DNA of 64,000 nt. Source: Neckera pumila. Its lineage: Eukaryota; Streptophyta; Bryopsida; Hypnales; Neckeraceae. The number at the start of each line of letters is the position of its first letter. The stretch's first letter is position 1. The translations under genes were made by a program, and so were the position numbers. The stretch is taken from contig OZ018410.1 of NCBI GenBank assembly GCA_963969595.1, forward strand, positions 21,500,913-21,564,912. Direction: 5' to 3'. This document shows, piece by piece, positions 47,461 to 59,327 of this stretch. The notes beneath the pieces are model-generated. The model made no database searches. It saw only the letters and a program-made list of their open reading frames with translations, and was not told the origin of the DNA.

Positions 47461-50250
47461 GGAATTGATTCAAATTTGGATGCACAAGGAACACATTCCC
47501 TGGGTCGGATGAATGATGGAGCCATCGACGGTGGAATGGATGAAAATCACTAATTCTGTATATGAATTGGATGAATGCTGCATCGATGAGGACGGAGTCC
47601 TCAGACTACCTGAGTGCTAAAGTTTATTGGGACGGTGGTACACTTGTACGGCCAGCTTGCGATATTTGTTTTGGGGTGTGTGAGAAATAGCAATCAGTGG
47701 TCCACCACACTTCATGAGTCACGTTCTTTTTCAAAATCTTGGGGGGGGGGCTTTAGGCGACATGGCAATCTTTGATTGGATTAGGAACACAATCACATTT
47801 TACTTGCTACTTTTTGGAAAATTCTAAGAAAAAAAAAATCAGGCCATCATGACGATGATGATTGGAAGTGCTATTTCCATGATTTTTTTTCCTTTAACAT
47901 AATTTGAGATGGATCTTTTACTTTTTTCTTAGCTTGCTTTTATAAACCTCAACCTCTTGAGGCCTAATAACTTCTTGAGAATGGGGAGGTCTTCAATGCA
48001 TTGTCCCACTTTGATATTTCTTTGCAACTGGATGTGCTTGAAATTTTTAATTTTAATTGTACAAAAATAAAGACTACTTTGTCTAGTATTCATGGAAATA
48101 ATCATGAAAAATACTGACCGTTGGATTTTTAGATTGTAATAATTTTGGATGATCTATTTTATAGGCAAAAAATGCAACGGATTTGGAGGAAGAAAAATTA
48201 TAAAAAGAAAAATATGCTTTTATAACTGACCAAATTGGACTCTACAAAAAAATAAAAAATTTATTGTATGTGTCAAATTTTGAAATTTAATAATTGATAT
48301 TTTTAGGATATTGTTTGAAAAAATTTCAAAAAAATTAAATTATTTTGTATTCTTAATCATACTAGATTAAACCTTGTACTTTTAAAATTGCTAGAAATAC
48401 ATTTTTGAAAGTTTTTTCTCCAAACCCAATTTGTTTATGCAAAGTAAAGACTAGAAATGTCCAAGAACATGTTTTTTTCCATCCCTACTATTCCTTTCAT
48501 TAGAAAAATATTACATTAGATGAAATTTGAGAGCAAGGGAGCTAGGGCAATTTCAGGTCTGTTTTCCTTGTTGGGAACTACTATACGATGTTTGAATATT
48601 TTTTGTAATTAAAAAGTAATTTAAAATACAAAAAATAATAATCTTAAAAAAATTAAAAATTAAAAAAAATTATTTAAAAATTTATTAAAAACTTTAAAAC
48701 TGAAATAAATATTAATTTCTAATATACTTCAGACTATGCAGCTAGCAATGTTCCTAGAGTTCCCACATTTGCAAACTTGCAGTCTTCTATACCCCTCAAA
48801 TGTCTTCTAATGCGTTTGCACCCTTTTTCTATTAGACCATATTTCCTAAATAAATTTTAAATATTTCCCAAATTGAAATTTTGAAAATTAAAATATACAA
48901 CAAGTATATCAACTTGCTACTCTACAAGATCCAATTTATTTAAATACTGAGATTTATTTCACCCAACTGAGAATTTGCCATTGATAATTTGAAGAAGATA
49001 CATTGTATCCTCTTAGTCCTTGAGGGGTAAAGCATTCCAACATCCAGTTTCTAGATGACAAATAAATTCATATTTTCTTATTCCTTTCTCATTATTGCTT
49101 AGATGAAAGTCATCATAATCTGTAAAGATAACTTGTCAAGTTGCTATCCTATCTAATGGTTGGACTTGGTAATATAGAGTACATATTTTTTTTTAAATTA
49201 CAAATATAGGAATATGTTGTGTGATTGACCAAGCCAAAAATTGCATTGACTCTAGTTGAAAATTTAATTTGCAAAAATGAAGTCATAGATTTAAATAACA
49301 CAAAATTTCAAAAAAATATGTCAAGAGAATCTCATTTCAAATCCATTCCAACAAATTTTACTTCAAAAAATGATAACATTTTGTTTGTAATGGAATTTAG
49401 AAGGAATTTTGAAATTTTCATTTCAAAATTTATAAAAAAATATTGATGATTGCATTGGTGAATCTAACCATACGAATAGAATCTAAAATTCAAAAATTTA
49501 CAACTTTTATTTGTGTACCAATTCCAAAATATTCTTCCATATAGTACTTTAATATGATGATTTTTCCCAAATTGTCAATTTTAGAAAAGACTCTATACCC
49601 TTTAGGAGTTAGTGGACTCTATTTGGGTTGTCCAAATTTCAAATCCAAATATTCTTGTGCCTATTTTTTATATACTTCTAAAAGATTGTGTTCTCAAAGA
49701 TTGTAACAAAATTAGAGGGTTGTTTATTACTGTTGATGATGCCCTAACAATATTATTTTCTATCATTCACTATGTTATTTTAAATTTGCAAATTTATACT
49801 TAATTTTTTACATAGATTGTGAAGAATTTTGATGAATTCATCAACAGCTTTGGAATTTGCAAAAAAATAATTGATCTTTTTCCAAGAATTTTTTTGGAAA
49901 ATTTTGACAAAAGCGTATTTTTGGAGTTGGTGAGCAATTATAAAACAAAGTGTGCGATATGTGCAAAGATTATTCAAATTTTTTGGCCTACATCTTACTT
50001 CACCAAATAAAATCTAAAGAACCTTTTTCAAATTTATCATCTTTGGTGAGTAGATTTGTTGAATGTGTATTCAAAAATAAAATTTATATATGCATGCTGA
50101 CAGATTTTAAATGATGCTTTGGATGAAAAAATAAAAAAGGATGTTTCTATTCAAAAAAATTATACTCACAGCTATTTGTATATAAACTAAAAGTCATCTA
50201 AAATTTTTATGATTCTAGTTTACAATAACGGTGTGTCCTACATCAACTCA
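47461..50250. other. Gene-free AT-rich stretch
   Basis: Just upstream of the ORP promoter region. A run of ten G lies at 47,742-47,751. Low-complexity A/T sequence is dense at 48,600-48,720. No element termini or genes could be supported. Confidence 0.4.
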
Positions 50251-50253
50251 ATA

Positions 50254-50694
50254 AGGTAAAAGACCCCATTGCGGTCAAATGGCCCATGATGGACACCTAA
50301 TGACCCCATTGTGGTTTTTCATACTGCAATCAATGCCTTACATGGTAGTTATGGAGTAATTAGTGACCTCAATAGATACTTCCAACTTAGTAGTGTAAAA
50401 TTCTTTGGAAAAATTGATTTTTCAAATCTTCCATGTTTGAAAATGTTGTGACTACATTGGATAGGGAGATGACCATATTGGATTCAGATTTTGTTGGTCA
50501 TGAGGTGGCCTAAAGACCCCTATGGGCTGATCACTTCAAAAATTCAGAACTAATTCATAGTTGGTCCAAAAAATATTTTTTTAAATGTCCTCACTGTCTC
50601 TCACACTTATCTTTGTGTGGGAAAAAATTTGAAAAATTTCAGTAATGGCATGAGGGTAGACTCCAAAGTTTGACTACAATGGGCTGGTTTACCT
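50254..50694. mobile_element. MITE with TA duplication, AGGTAAA family, copy 1
   Basis: AGGTAAAAGACCCCATTG at the left mirrors CAATGGGCTGGTTTACCT at the right (allowing a few mismatches). TA flanks both ends (50,252-50,253 and 50,695-50,696). Size is 441 bases. Diverged copies lie at 61,185-61,695 (same orientation) and 62,410-62,902 (inverse); all share a TCTCACACTT..TGTGGGGAAAAAATTT block. Confidence 0.7.
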
Positions 50695-51050
50695 TAGTCC
50701 ATCAAAGCTTAAAAGGTACAAATGAGATATTACTTGTGGTCAAAGCAAAATCAAATTGCTTCCATCATGAACTACAACCAAGACAATTTTCCTTGTCTTT
50801 TGGGATGCTAACGTAATTCTCTTGATTTCATACACTATTGCAGCAATACTCCAAAAACATCAAACATACTCACAATTGAAGAGAAATGAGAGAATCCTTT
50901 TGTCTTGTGTAAAAACCGCATGGCTCCATGAATTGAAATTATACACCGTCACTTTTCAATCCCATACCAACCATTCCACATTGGACCATTTTATATGTAT
51001 GTGTAAATACAATATTCATTACATACCTTAAAAAGATACAATAAGAGGTA

Positions 51051-51632
51051 CTCTCGCTGTCTCAAAATAAATCCGTAGGTTCTTAGAAATGGATAGAGTA
51101 ATGCGTGAGCTGCTCTCATTTTCAAAGGATTGCATAGTTATTGTAGCTTCTAGTCAATCCCATTAAGCATGAAAGAATGGAAGTCAACAATGAAGTGGCA
51201 TATGTTGAAAAATAGGCGGCAAAATTGACAAATTTCTCCCTTTTTTGGAATTGCTCAGTGCTATTACTTTGGATCATTCTCTTAGCAACGCTGGTGCAAA
51301 GAAGTTTGATGATGTCACCTTTGTATTCAATTCCGATGATATAATGTGATTCAACTCCAAGAAATTCTCAGCAAGAAATTTGTTAGTAGTAGGTTTTGTA
51401 CAGTTGTGGGTTGAATTCATCACCACTGGTTGGTTAGAGGTTGCGTTTTGGTTCTATTTGCAGGTATCAAATTGCTATATAGACTTTGGAACGTGTCATT
51501 TCCGGATTCTTTTGCTTTAGGGTGTTTGAACTAGCTGCAATTGATGTTGATCACGTTATGGAAAGACAATTTCGAATTTAATTTGGGACTAGTATATTTA
51601 GAACCTCTGGATTTATTTCAGGATGGAGAGAA
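51051..51632. mobile_element. Stowaway-like element, family 2, copy 1 (582 bp)
   Basis: Left end CTCTCGCTGTCTCAAAATAA, right end TTATTTCAGGATGGAGAGAA, imperfect mirrors of about 24 bases with TA on both sides (51,049-51,050 and 51,633-51,634). It interrupts a 335-bp array unit; intact units read AGAGGTATTGTATGTGATC at this point, so the TA is a single target base pair step in the empty site. A diverged copy is at 61,759-62,328. Confidence 0.8.
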
Positions 51633-52567
51633 TAATATAGATGGTCAAAGCAACAACACATTACTTTCCATTGTGGACTATAGCGGGGACTATTACAGCC
51701 TTGTTCTTTAGGATGCTGAGGTAGCTCTCTCAATTTTGTACCCTATTGAAATGATATTTCAAAAATATCCCTTCCAATTGATTCCGTCGCAATAGAGGGA
51801 AAATGAAAGAACCCATTTTTCACATGTAGAACCTACATGCCTCCATAAATTCAAATCATACATTGTCGTGTTGCAACTCAATACCAACCATTCCACATTG
51901 AACTTTTCTCTATGTACGTGGAAATACAGTGTCCATTACAAAACTTAAAAGGTACCGAATAAGATGTATACCAATGAAGTGGTCAAAGCAACATCAAATT
52001 GCTTCCCATTGTGAACTATAGCAATGACTATTCACAGCCTTGACCTTTAGGATGTTGAGGTAGCCCTTTTAATTTTGTACCTCCTTGCAATGATATTCCA
52101 AAAACATGCCTCCCAATTTTCTCCGTCACGACTGAGGGAAATGAGAGAACCCTTTTGAACATGTATAGAAGCGCATGCTTCTATAAATTGAAATCATGTA
52201 TCATCATTTTGCAATCCAATATCATGCAACCATTCCACATTGGACCTTTCTGTATGTACGTATGAGTACAATGTTGATTATATAAAAGGTACAATTAAGA
52301 GGTATTGTATGTGATCAAAGCACCATCAAATTGCTCCCCATTGTGGACAATAACACAGACTATTTACGGCCTTGACCTTTACGATGTTGAGGTAGCTCTC
52401 TTAATTTCGTACCATGTTGCAATGATATTCCAAACATCTACATCCCTCACAATTGACTCCATCGCAATTGAAGGAAAAATGAGAGAACCCTTTTGGTCGC
52501 GTGGAGAATCCGCCTTCCTCCATAAATTGAAATCATACATCATGTTTTACAATCCCAAACCAACCTA

Positions 52568-52700
52568 GGTTTTTTTTTGGCACCATGGTGCCAACTCGTC
52601 TAGTGATGTGGCACAATACCAATGGATTAAATTTGGGGGGACCATCCTCCATTTATTGCATGGTGTATTACTACAGTGCAAGATAAAAACCCTGATGGTT
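52568..52700. mobile_element. About 130-bp insertion in an array unit
   Basis: Intact units read CCAAACCAACCATTCCACATTGG-like sequence here. This unit is split between CCAACC and ATTTGACATTGGACC by extra sequence that contains the perfect palindrome GGCACCATGGTGCC (52,579-52,592). The family is unknown and termini are not clear. Confidence 0.5.
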
Positions 52701-53073
52701 GCCAATCATTTGACATTGGACCTTTCTGTATATACTTATGAGTACCTTAAAAGGTACAATAAGAAGTATTAGGCAAGTGGTCAAAACAACATCAAATTGC
52801 TTCCAATTGTAGACTATAGCAGGGATTATTGTATTCACAGCCTTGAATGTCTCTTAGGATGTTGAGGTAGCTCTCAATCTTAAAACCGTACCATGTTGCA
52901 ATGCTATTCCAAACACATCCCTCATGATGAACTCCATTACCTAACTTCAAAGATACAATAATTAAGAAGTATTGCAAGTGGTCAAAGCAACATCAAATTG
53001 TTTCCCATTGTGTGGATTATAGCAGGGACTATTCATGGCCTTGTCCATTAGGATGCTAAGGTAGCTCTCTTAA

Positions 53074-53535
53074 CCCTGGAGTGCTCCGACATTCATATTT
53101 TGGACGATAAACAGAAGACTTCAAGGCATTGTTTCATCCAACTAAATTCTCATTCATCCAATGTTAGTAATACTTGAATCTCGAAAAGACAACCTTCCTT
53201 AATGACCAAATTCCGGTTAATAATGTTTCTGTACAAAGATATAAGCAACATCGGGAACTACCCCCCCCCCCCACTGTGTCAGTTTTGTTGCAATACTATT
53301 TCATAGGGCCCACAGTCCAATACTGTAACAATACCATTACAATATTGACAACAATACTGCAACATTATAGTTTCAATGGACCCATTGAAACTATATTGTT
53401 GCAGTATTGTCATCAATACTATAATAGTACTGTTACAGTATTGGACTGCGGGCCCTATGAAACAATATTGGTTCAATGGGGGGTACTTTCCTGATGGAAG
53501 ATGTGCAAAAATAAAAAAAAGGAGACATTTAGGGG
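53074..53535. mobile_element. TTAA-flanked foldback element, 462 bp
   Basis: TTAA at 53,070-53,073 and 53,536-53,539 bracket an element that starts CCCTGGAGTGCTCCG and ends ACATTTAGGGG. It splits a 335-bp unit exactly at a TTAA that intact units carry (CTCTCTTAATTTCGTACC near 52,397), so TTAA is the duplicated target. Inside, 53,249-53,497 is a long hairpin centred at 53,380/53,381 (TTTCAATGGACCCATTGAAA), with a run of C near 53,263 facing a run of G near 53,476. A piggyBac-like non-autonomous element is the best reading. Confidence 0.85.
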
Positions 53536-53730
53536 TTAAAATTGTACCCCGTTGCAATTCGTTATATTCCTAAAACATCAATCCCTCCCGTTGCGTCGCA
53601 ATTGAAAGAACATGAGAGCACTTTTGGTCACGTGTGTGTCGAACCTGCGTCCATAAACTAAAATCATACATCACTGATTTTGCAATCCCCTACCAACCAT
53701 TCGACATTGGACCTTTTTTTCTCTGTTCTG

Positions 53731-54206
53731 TTTGGTATGTAAGTAAGTGCAAGTACAAAGTGTCTGTCCGGTTTCAGTGCAATTGCGCAGGGACCGACTC
53801 ATTCTGATTTTGGGGAGTACAGTATCATGCATTCAGTAGTCCACCTTTGTTTGTTTTAACTTACTCACACACACTCAGGTGTGCCTTGGTTGGTAAGGTC
53901 CCGTGTGTGTGGTCCGTCGAATTCCAGCCATTGGCTCTGTCCAATTGAATGGCCTCCAATTAATTTAAAAAACAAATCCCCCTCCCCAAAGCGATCCAAC
54001 CATGACCAAAGCTGCATGTCACTGTCCATGTGTTTAAAATTTGAGAAAAGGAAAAAAGAAGAGAACCAAAAGCTGCAGGTCATGAGAACAACAGTGATCT
54101 TTGTGACTTATTATTATTGGCAAAGGAAAAACGTACATCATGAGTCTGACAAGCAAGTCCTTCAGGCCAAGTTTGAGCGCATTAGTCTGCAAAAGTCGTA
54201 GCTAGC
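53731..54206. other. Unassigned stretch between array and foldback
   Basis: Apparently unique sequence, less AT-rich than its flanks. The overlapping frames on both strands near 53,865-54,201 show no domain and no splice structure. Nothing could be identified. Confidence 0.35.
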
Positions 54207-54209
54207 TTA

Positions 54210-54649
54210 GACCATCTGCAATGCTGTCACGATACATGGCCCAGTATTGGTATAGCTAACTTTTGAATGCTAGACAATTAGAATTTGAAAATTGTCTTAT
54301 TGGAAGCGCAACGGAAAGAACATGGAGAAGGAACAATAAAGTTTCAAACTGGACATTGGACAAGTACTTCAAAAGCAAGGTACAAATCTGAAATTATAGA
54401 CAATTTTTAGAGGGTCAATGGTCAAATGTTGCTTTGGTAACCGTGATTTGCTAAGACCTCTATAATTTCAGATTTGTACCTTGTTTTTGAAGTACTTGTC
54501 CAATGTCCAGTTTGAAACTTTTTTGTTCCTTCTCCATGTTCTTTCCGTTGCGCTTCCAACAACACAATTTTCAAATTGTAATTGTCTAGCATTCAAAAGT
54601 TAGCTATACCAATACTGGGCCATGTACCGTGACAGCATTGCAGATGGTC
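54210..54649. mobile_element. Foldback MITE, 440 bp, TTA duplication
   Basis: The two halves are near-perfect mirror images: GACCATCTGCAATGCTGTCA at the left, TGACAGCATTGCAGATGGTC at the right, and the similarity continues for about 195 bases per arm to a loop of about 45 bases around 54,430. TTA flanks both ends (54,207-54,209 and 54,650-54,652), as in PIF/Harbinger (Tourist) MITEs, but such complete arms are unusual. Arm similarity is high, implying recent origin. Confidence 0.85.
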
Positions 54650-54715
54650 TTAGCCTGCAGCTGATTTTGCTTGCGGAATGAACTCTCAAGGCTTTTGTGC
54701 AAGAAGTCGGTGTAA

Positions 54716-54945
54716 GGTAGTCTGCTCTTAAACCGACCATTTAAGAGTTGATTGCGTTTTTGGTGAAGCTAACTCCTTGAAACAATATTTAGTAAATTTT
54801 TTGTAGGAAGAAAAATGGGATTAATTGGCATTCTATCCAAGTTGTTTCATATTTTTAGGACCTTGGTGAAATTATTTAGTTACAAATTTTTGAAGTTGAA
54901 ACACAGTGGTCACTAAAGCTGACCACCTCCTGAAGTATACATCAC
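54716..54945. repeat. Dispersed repeat shared with 63,060-63,260
   Basis: CCAAGTTGTTTCATATTTTT and TTACAAATTTTTGAAGTTGA blocks reappear near 63,183-63,240. AAGGTAG at 54,715 and GACCACCTCCTGAAGTATAC near 54,920 resemble ends of the AGGTAG family copy at 63,251. Extent uncertain. Confidence 0.4.
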
Positions 54946-54989
54946 TAGTAAATTGAAGAAAGTAGAATGTACCTTTGTGTCATGATCGC

Positions 54990-55330
54990 TTTTAGAGCAT
55001 GCTCGCTTTTAGAGTAGACCTTAATTTGTCTTCAATTTGAAAAAAACTTAGAGGACAAAATGCGTCCAATGAATGGATGATGCAGCCGATTTTACTTGGA
55101 AATAATGAAGGCTTTTGCGCAAGAGCGTAGCTCGCCTTCAGCTGGTAAAAACTTGGAAGACAAAAAGTGTCCAATGAATGAAAGATGCAACTGATCTTTG
55201 CTTGGAATGGAACTTTGTGCAAGAAGTGTAACTTGCCTTCAGCCTGTAAAAACTTAGAGCACCAAAAAGCGTCCAATGAATGAATGATGGGAAGCACTTT
55301 TGTAGAATGGAGGAATGCATATTTAAAGTA
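54990..55330 (-). repeat. Tandem repeat, unit about 105 bp
   Basis: GCGTCCAATGAATG recurs near 55,061, 55,170 and 55,272, with GCTTTTGYGCAAGAA and CCTTCAGCYTGTAAAAACTT in between: about three units. A further partial unit is at 54,657-54,705. The minus-strand frame across it simply repeats a 35-residue word and is not a gene. Confidence 0.7.
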
Positions 55331-55353
55331 AGTATAATTACCCATAATTTTAA

Positions 55354-55489
55354 CCTTGGAAGGACGTAATGAAGGTCTAATGGATGACTTCACTCTTAAC
55401 TATTAAAACAAAGAATGCACCTATTGGTCCAATGTCATCAAAGTATTTTGGTGACTACCTTGGTCATGGGGGGCCACATCCTTCTAAGG
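55354..55489. mobile_element. TTAA-flanked mini-element, 136 bp
   Basis: TTAA (55,350-55,353), then CCTTGGAAGGACGTAATG; right end CCACATCCTTCTAAGG, then TTAA (55,490-55,493). The ends are imperfect mirrors over about 14 bases. The right TTAA is shared with the next element. Confidence 0.6.
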
Positions 55490-55493
55490 TTAA

Positions 55494-56217
55494 CCCTAAA
55501 AGGATGTCGTAGACGCTAAGTGTTTGATGGATGATTTCACCTGAGACTATACAATGGGAATTTTTTTCATCCAATATTTTTTGAGGAAGTTGCTCGAGTG
55601 TATTTCAATGATTAGTATAGTAAATTCCCTCATTTTATGGTATTAATGACTTTTCTAAAGAAGATGAGATGCTTAATCCATGTGGATCACCTTTGTAGTG
55701 TATTTCGGTCATTTCTTGATGTCTATTCTTGTTGTGAATTTTAGCCATAAAATGATGATTTTTGGAATTTGAATCCAACTAAGGAAATGAAGCTTATCAT
55801 GTGCAATTTTGATTCCAATTGAAAATTTTGAAAAACTCATAAATTCCAAATTTTATAGCAATATAAACTTTGAGCCTATAACCATGGTTTGTTGATTTTT
55901 AAAGTTTAGAGTAATATTGTAAATTTGGTTTACACCATGATGTAAAATATAATTTACATCTATAGTAAAAAATTTAGATTTTTCAATGTATATTGTATTT
56001 GATATGAATTTTCTTCATTTTTTTCTTAAAAAATTTAGAGTAATTTCAAAATATTCCCAAAGAACTTGAAAATTTCATGAAATGTTGTAGACATATGATT
56101 TCATCTTTGAAAAATAAATATATAATTTTTCATTCATATTTAATTGCAAAAGGGCAACAAACAGAGTAATGGACAGTGAAGCTTGAAAGCAGTAGTTATG
56201 GACATGTCCTTCTAGGA
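55494..56217. mobile_element. TTAA-flanked element, 724 bp
   Basis: Begins CCCTAAAAGGATGTCG after TTAA (55,490-55,493) and ends GGACATGTCCTTCTAGGA before TTAA (56,218-56,221). The ends mirror each other over about 14 bases with mismatches and resemble those of the 136-bp element. No transposase frame. Confidence 0.6.
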
Positions 56218-56221
56218 TTAA

Positions 56222-58450
56222 TGGAATCCAATCAAGGTAAACCAAATTATTATTATCCAAACTTTAATTTTTAGCTTTATATACATGTGGTGTACATTTT
56301 AGTTCTGAAAAGTATTCCATGTACATGTAAAGGAGGAATTGAAATGAGGTTGGAATTAAATAGGCTAGTCACCTTAAGAACATATGAAAGTGTGTCATTG
56401 GATGAAGGTGGCATGTTCTTTTCTAAAATTTTGACTAGCTCTAGCTTTATGATGTCCTTATTTTCGACCCTTGATTGCATGCAGATGACCAAAATCAAAT
56501 CATTCAACATTGAATTTATGTCTAGTAATGAAAGGTGGAGCCTCATTATGAGAAATAACATTCTTTGTGGCTCGGCATATCACATCTTATAACGAGGCTT
56601 TACTTTTACAATACCTAGTCTATTATGGCCCTTCTTCCAATTACTTCCTCTATCTACATTTATCTAATATTTCAAACCACAAATCTTAATTGTGTGAAAA
56701 TATTGGATGCAATTGAAAGAAAGGCCATTGATAGTAGGTAGGTATACCTTATTCATTATTTTCCTTGGACAATTGTGTAATTAAAGTGAAGCCAAAAAAC
56801 TAAAAAAAGCCTATAAGTTGAGGCTATTTTGAAAACTATCAAATAATACAAAATTTCTAAAATTTCTAATTTTAAGAGTGTTAAATGAGCAAAAAGAATA
56901 ATTCTAGAGTTCTCTCTACAATTTGACCAATTCTAAAAGTCACCCATCACATAATATTAATGTTGTTGTATAAAAAAAAATGCAGTTGATAATTTAGTAT
57001 GAACAAAAGTATAACTTTATAGACTAATAACTAGGACTAAGTCAAAATTCCAATCATATCAAGAGTTGGAGGCCAGTATATTTAAAAAATAATATAGGAT
57101 TTGGATGATGAAAACAAAGGTTGTCTCTCATTACTAACCATTTTTTCTTTTAACTTTATATGTATTCATTTTATAAAAATGAATACATATGAAAATTTGA
57201 TAGTGTAAGTCATGTTTTTACAAACTAATTATATCTATACAAATTCAAATCTTCAAATAAAATTGAGCATTGCAGATATACAACAAGAGATGTAGTAGTT
57301 AAAAGAAGAAGAAAACAGTATAACAATACTTTTCATCCTTTTAACCTCTATATCTATTCTAAATAGGTATAACAATACTTCTCATCCTTTTAACTTCTAT
57401 ATCTATTTTTGTGAACATTAAAAGCTTAATTTGATTGAGGTTTTTGATTATTTATAAGTGTGGTTAGATATGAAACAAAGCTTCACATGTAGATTATGAT
57501 GAATAGCATCCATCCCAAAACTTTTATGCAAAACTTCCAAATTTTGATGTCAATAGAGCCGGTTTGAATTTTTTTAAAGTCCACAATAGACTCTTTGGTC
57601 CTTTAAAGTTTAGCCCAATATAAACCCAACATGAAAGGAACCTTGATACAATTAAGTTTGCCAATAATAAATTCTCCTTTCTCTTCCCAATACAACATTT
57701 GCATCTTTTCAAATCATTCATGTTCAACCTTTTGCTATTGGATTTTATTTTACAAAACCAATATCACTTCTACTACCAAGGACTCTAATTTCTAAGGTCG
57801 AGAAGGTGTTTTGGAAGGAAAAAAGTCCAAAATTGCCATATTTATATACATTGTTTAAAATCATTTTTTTTTTTTGAATTCCGACCATACATATTTGTGT
57901 TAAACAAGTAAGTCAATAGAGTTATTTGTAAAGTACTCCAAATCGGGGTTTAAACCCCGCAGTTTTGTGAAAAAGCAGGTTTTGGGCAAAAAGACAATAT
58001 GAAAGTGGGTATCAAACTTTCTTTCACGTCCAAATTGACCAAAAAGAAGTTTTGTTTGGACTTTGCGTGCGGGGTCGTGGTCGCCTATGGGGTCGTGTTG
58101 CTTGCTGGGTTGTCCATCGGAGGAAAGGTTTCGGAAAAGTCCCCTCCAAACTGGGGGAGGGGGACTTTATGAATAACTCTAACATGTGGAAAACATTTAA
58201 TTGGCCATTTTGATTAGATTGAAAGATTATAATGTTTGAAGTAAGAAAAATTAATATTTTTTTTCTTTCCTGCATGGTCAGCAGACTTTGGGCCCTGTTG
58301 AGGTAGAATTTTTACTCTATCCAAAAATTGAGGATTTTGGCCATTCATAAGTATATGATGTTAGGTTTACTTTGAAAAATTTTAGAATCAAAAATAGAAT
58401 CTAGCTTACTCTAAATCACCCTGCAAATGCAAGTAGGTTAATTGAATTGG
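56222..58450. other. Gene-free stretch
   Basis: AT-rich, without credible genes. At 57,340-57,410 a segment is directly duplicated (AACAATACTTYTCATCCTTT then AACYTCTATATCTATT). At 58,137-58,169 AAGTCCCCTCC and GGAGGGGGACTTT form a 10-11 bp stem with a short loop. Confidence 0.4.
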
Positions 58451-58469
58451 CCATACACTAGTCATTTGT

Positions 58470-59323
58470 TGATGATTTTTTGTACAATGAGGACTTTTTT
58501 TAATTTGAAATTCAAACAATAGAAAGTCAGAGACAAACATTTGGAATATGTAGAAAAAAGTTCAAGAACTTTGATTTCACATATTGCAAGATAATAGGGC
58601 TTGAAGATTAAAAAAAATGTTTGTTTTTGAAATTGCCTCGACAGAGCTAACAATGTTTGGCTCATTCTTAGCATTAGAGAAAAAATAAACCCTCCGGAGG
58701 ACCCTGAAATTTAGTTTTACGGGGCAAAGAAATGCTTATTTTTCCTATTTCCGCATAGTAGTTTCTGTTGTGACTGTAGCGCAGAAAGTCAATTTGCGAA
58801 TAAAAAATTAATAATTAATAATTTTTCATTTTTTTAAAATCTTTAAAAAATCTTTAAAAAAATTTAAAAATTTAAAATAAGAAGAAGTATGAAAGCTGAT
58901 TGTTTCAAGATTGCATGCCAAGTTTGAAATAGCTTAACCATGTTAATCTAGAGTAGCCCTCCGGAGGGTTGCTTTTGTTTCTAATGAATGATTTGATAAC
59001 TAAAATTTGCTTTGGAATTTGTTTCTTTGGGGACAATTGTATGCTATATCTAATTAATTATATATAAGAAAAAATTTCAAAAGTTGATGAGTGTTTTTGC
59101 AAAAGATGCCCCAAAGATGCCCCAATTGCTCAGGTTGCTGAAAAGTTCAAGGCAGCATAACTTTTTATTAAGGCACCCAATTGGATAAAAAATAAATTTT
59201 GTTTAAGGAAGTACATGTTTATACCTTGTACCAAAACTTTGTGAACATCCGACCAAAATTGACTACGCAGGATCCTACTCAAATTTTCAATTGTTCATTC
59301 AATATATAATTGGTCTTTAGGGG
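58470..59323. mobile_element. Decayed TTAA-type element, subfamily A-like
   Basis: The right end GGTCTTTAGGGG then TTAA (59,324-59,327) is typical. Inside, ATTGCAAGATAATAGGGCTT near 58,583 matches ATTGCAAGATAGTAGGGGTT-type sequence in the 34 kb copy. The left terminus is not recognisable, and the MITE at 58,688 lies within it. Confidence 0.5.
58688..58975. mobile_element. MITE with CCTCCGGAGG ends, copy 2
   Basis: Left AACCCTCCGGAGGACCC, right AGCCCTCCGGAGGGTTGC; each end contains the self-palindrome CCTCCGGAGG and the ends mirror each other. An A/T-only core lies at 58,800-58,880. Inverse orientation relative to the copy at 26,773. Target duplication unclear. Confidence 0.65.
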
Positions 59324-59327
59324 TTAA

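Larger units (their letters stand above)
50697..53730 (+). repeat. Tandem array, unit about 335 bp, interrupted by insertions
   Basis: Units carry GGTCAAAGCAACATCAAATT, CCATTGTGGACTATAGCA, GATGTTGAGGTAGCTCTC, ATGAGAGAACCCTTTTGGTC and CATTCCACATTGGACCTTTC in this order. The first landmark recurs near 51,641, 51,981, 52,313, 52,781 and 52,981; the first two steps give about 335. Later units are disturbed by insertions (52,568-52,700 and 53,074-53,535) and a deletion. The first unit is split by the MITE at 51,051. No gene. Confidence 0.8.

Noticed and set aside
46799..47494. Several GC-rich frames of 90-120 codons on the minus strand, and one on the plus strand
   Set aside because: No domain, no splice partners and mutual overlap. 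Better explained as open frames by chance in the GC-rich leader or promoter of the ORP gene.
54992..55393. 133-codon minus-strand frame with an internal 35-residue repeat
   Set aside because: The repeat is that of the 105-bp tandem DNA unit; there is no start context or codon signature of a real gene.
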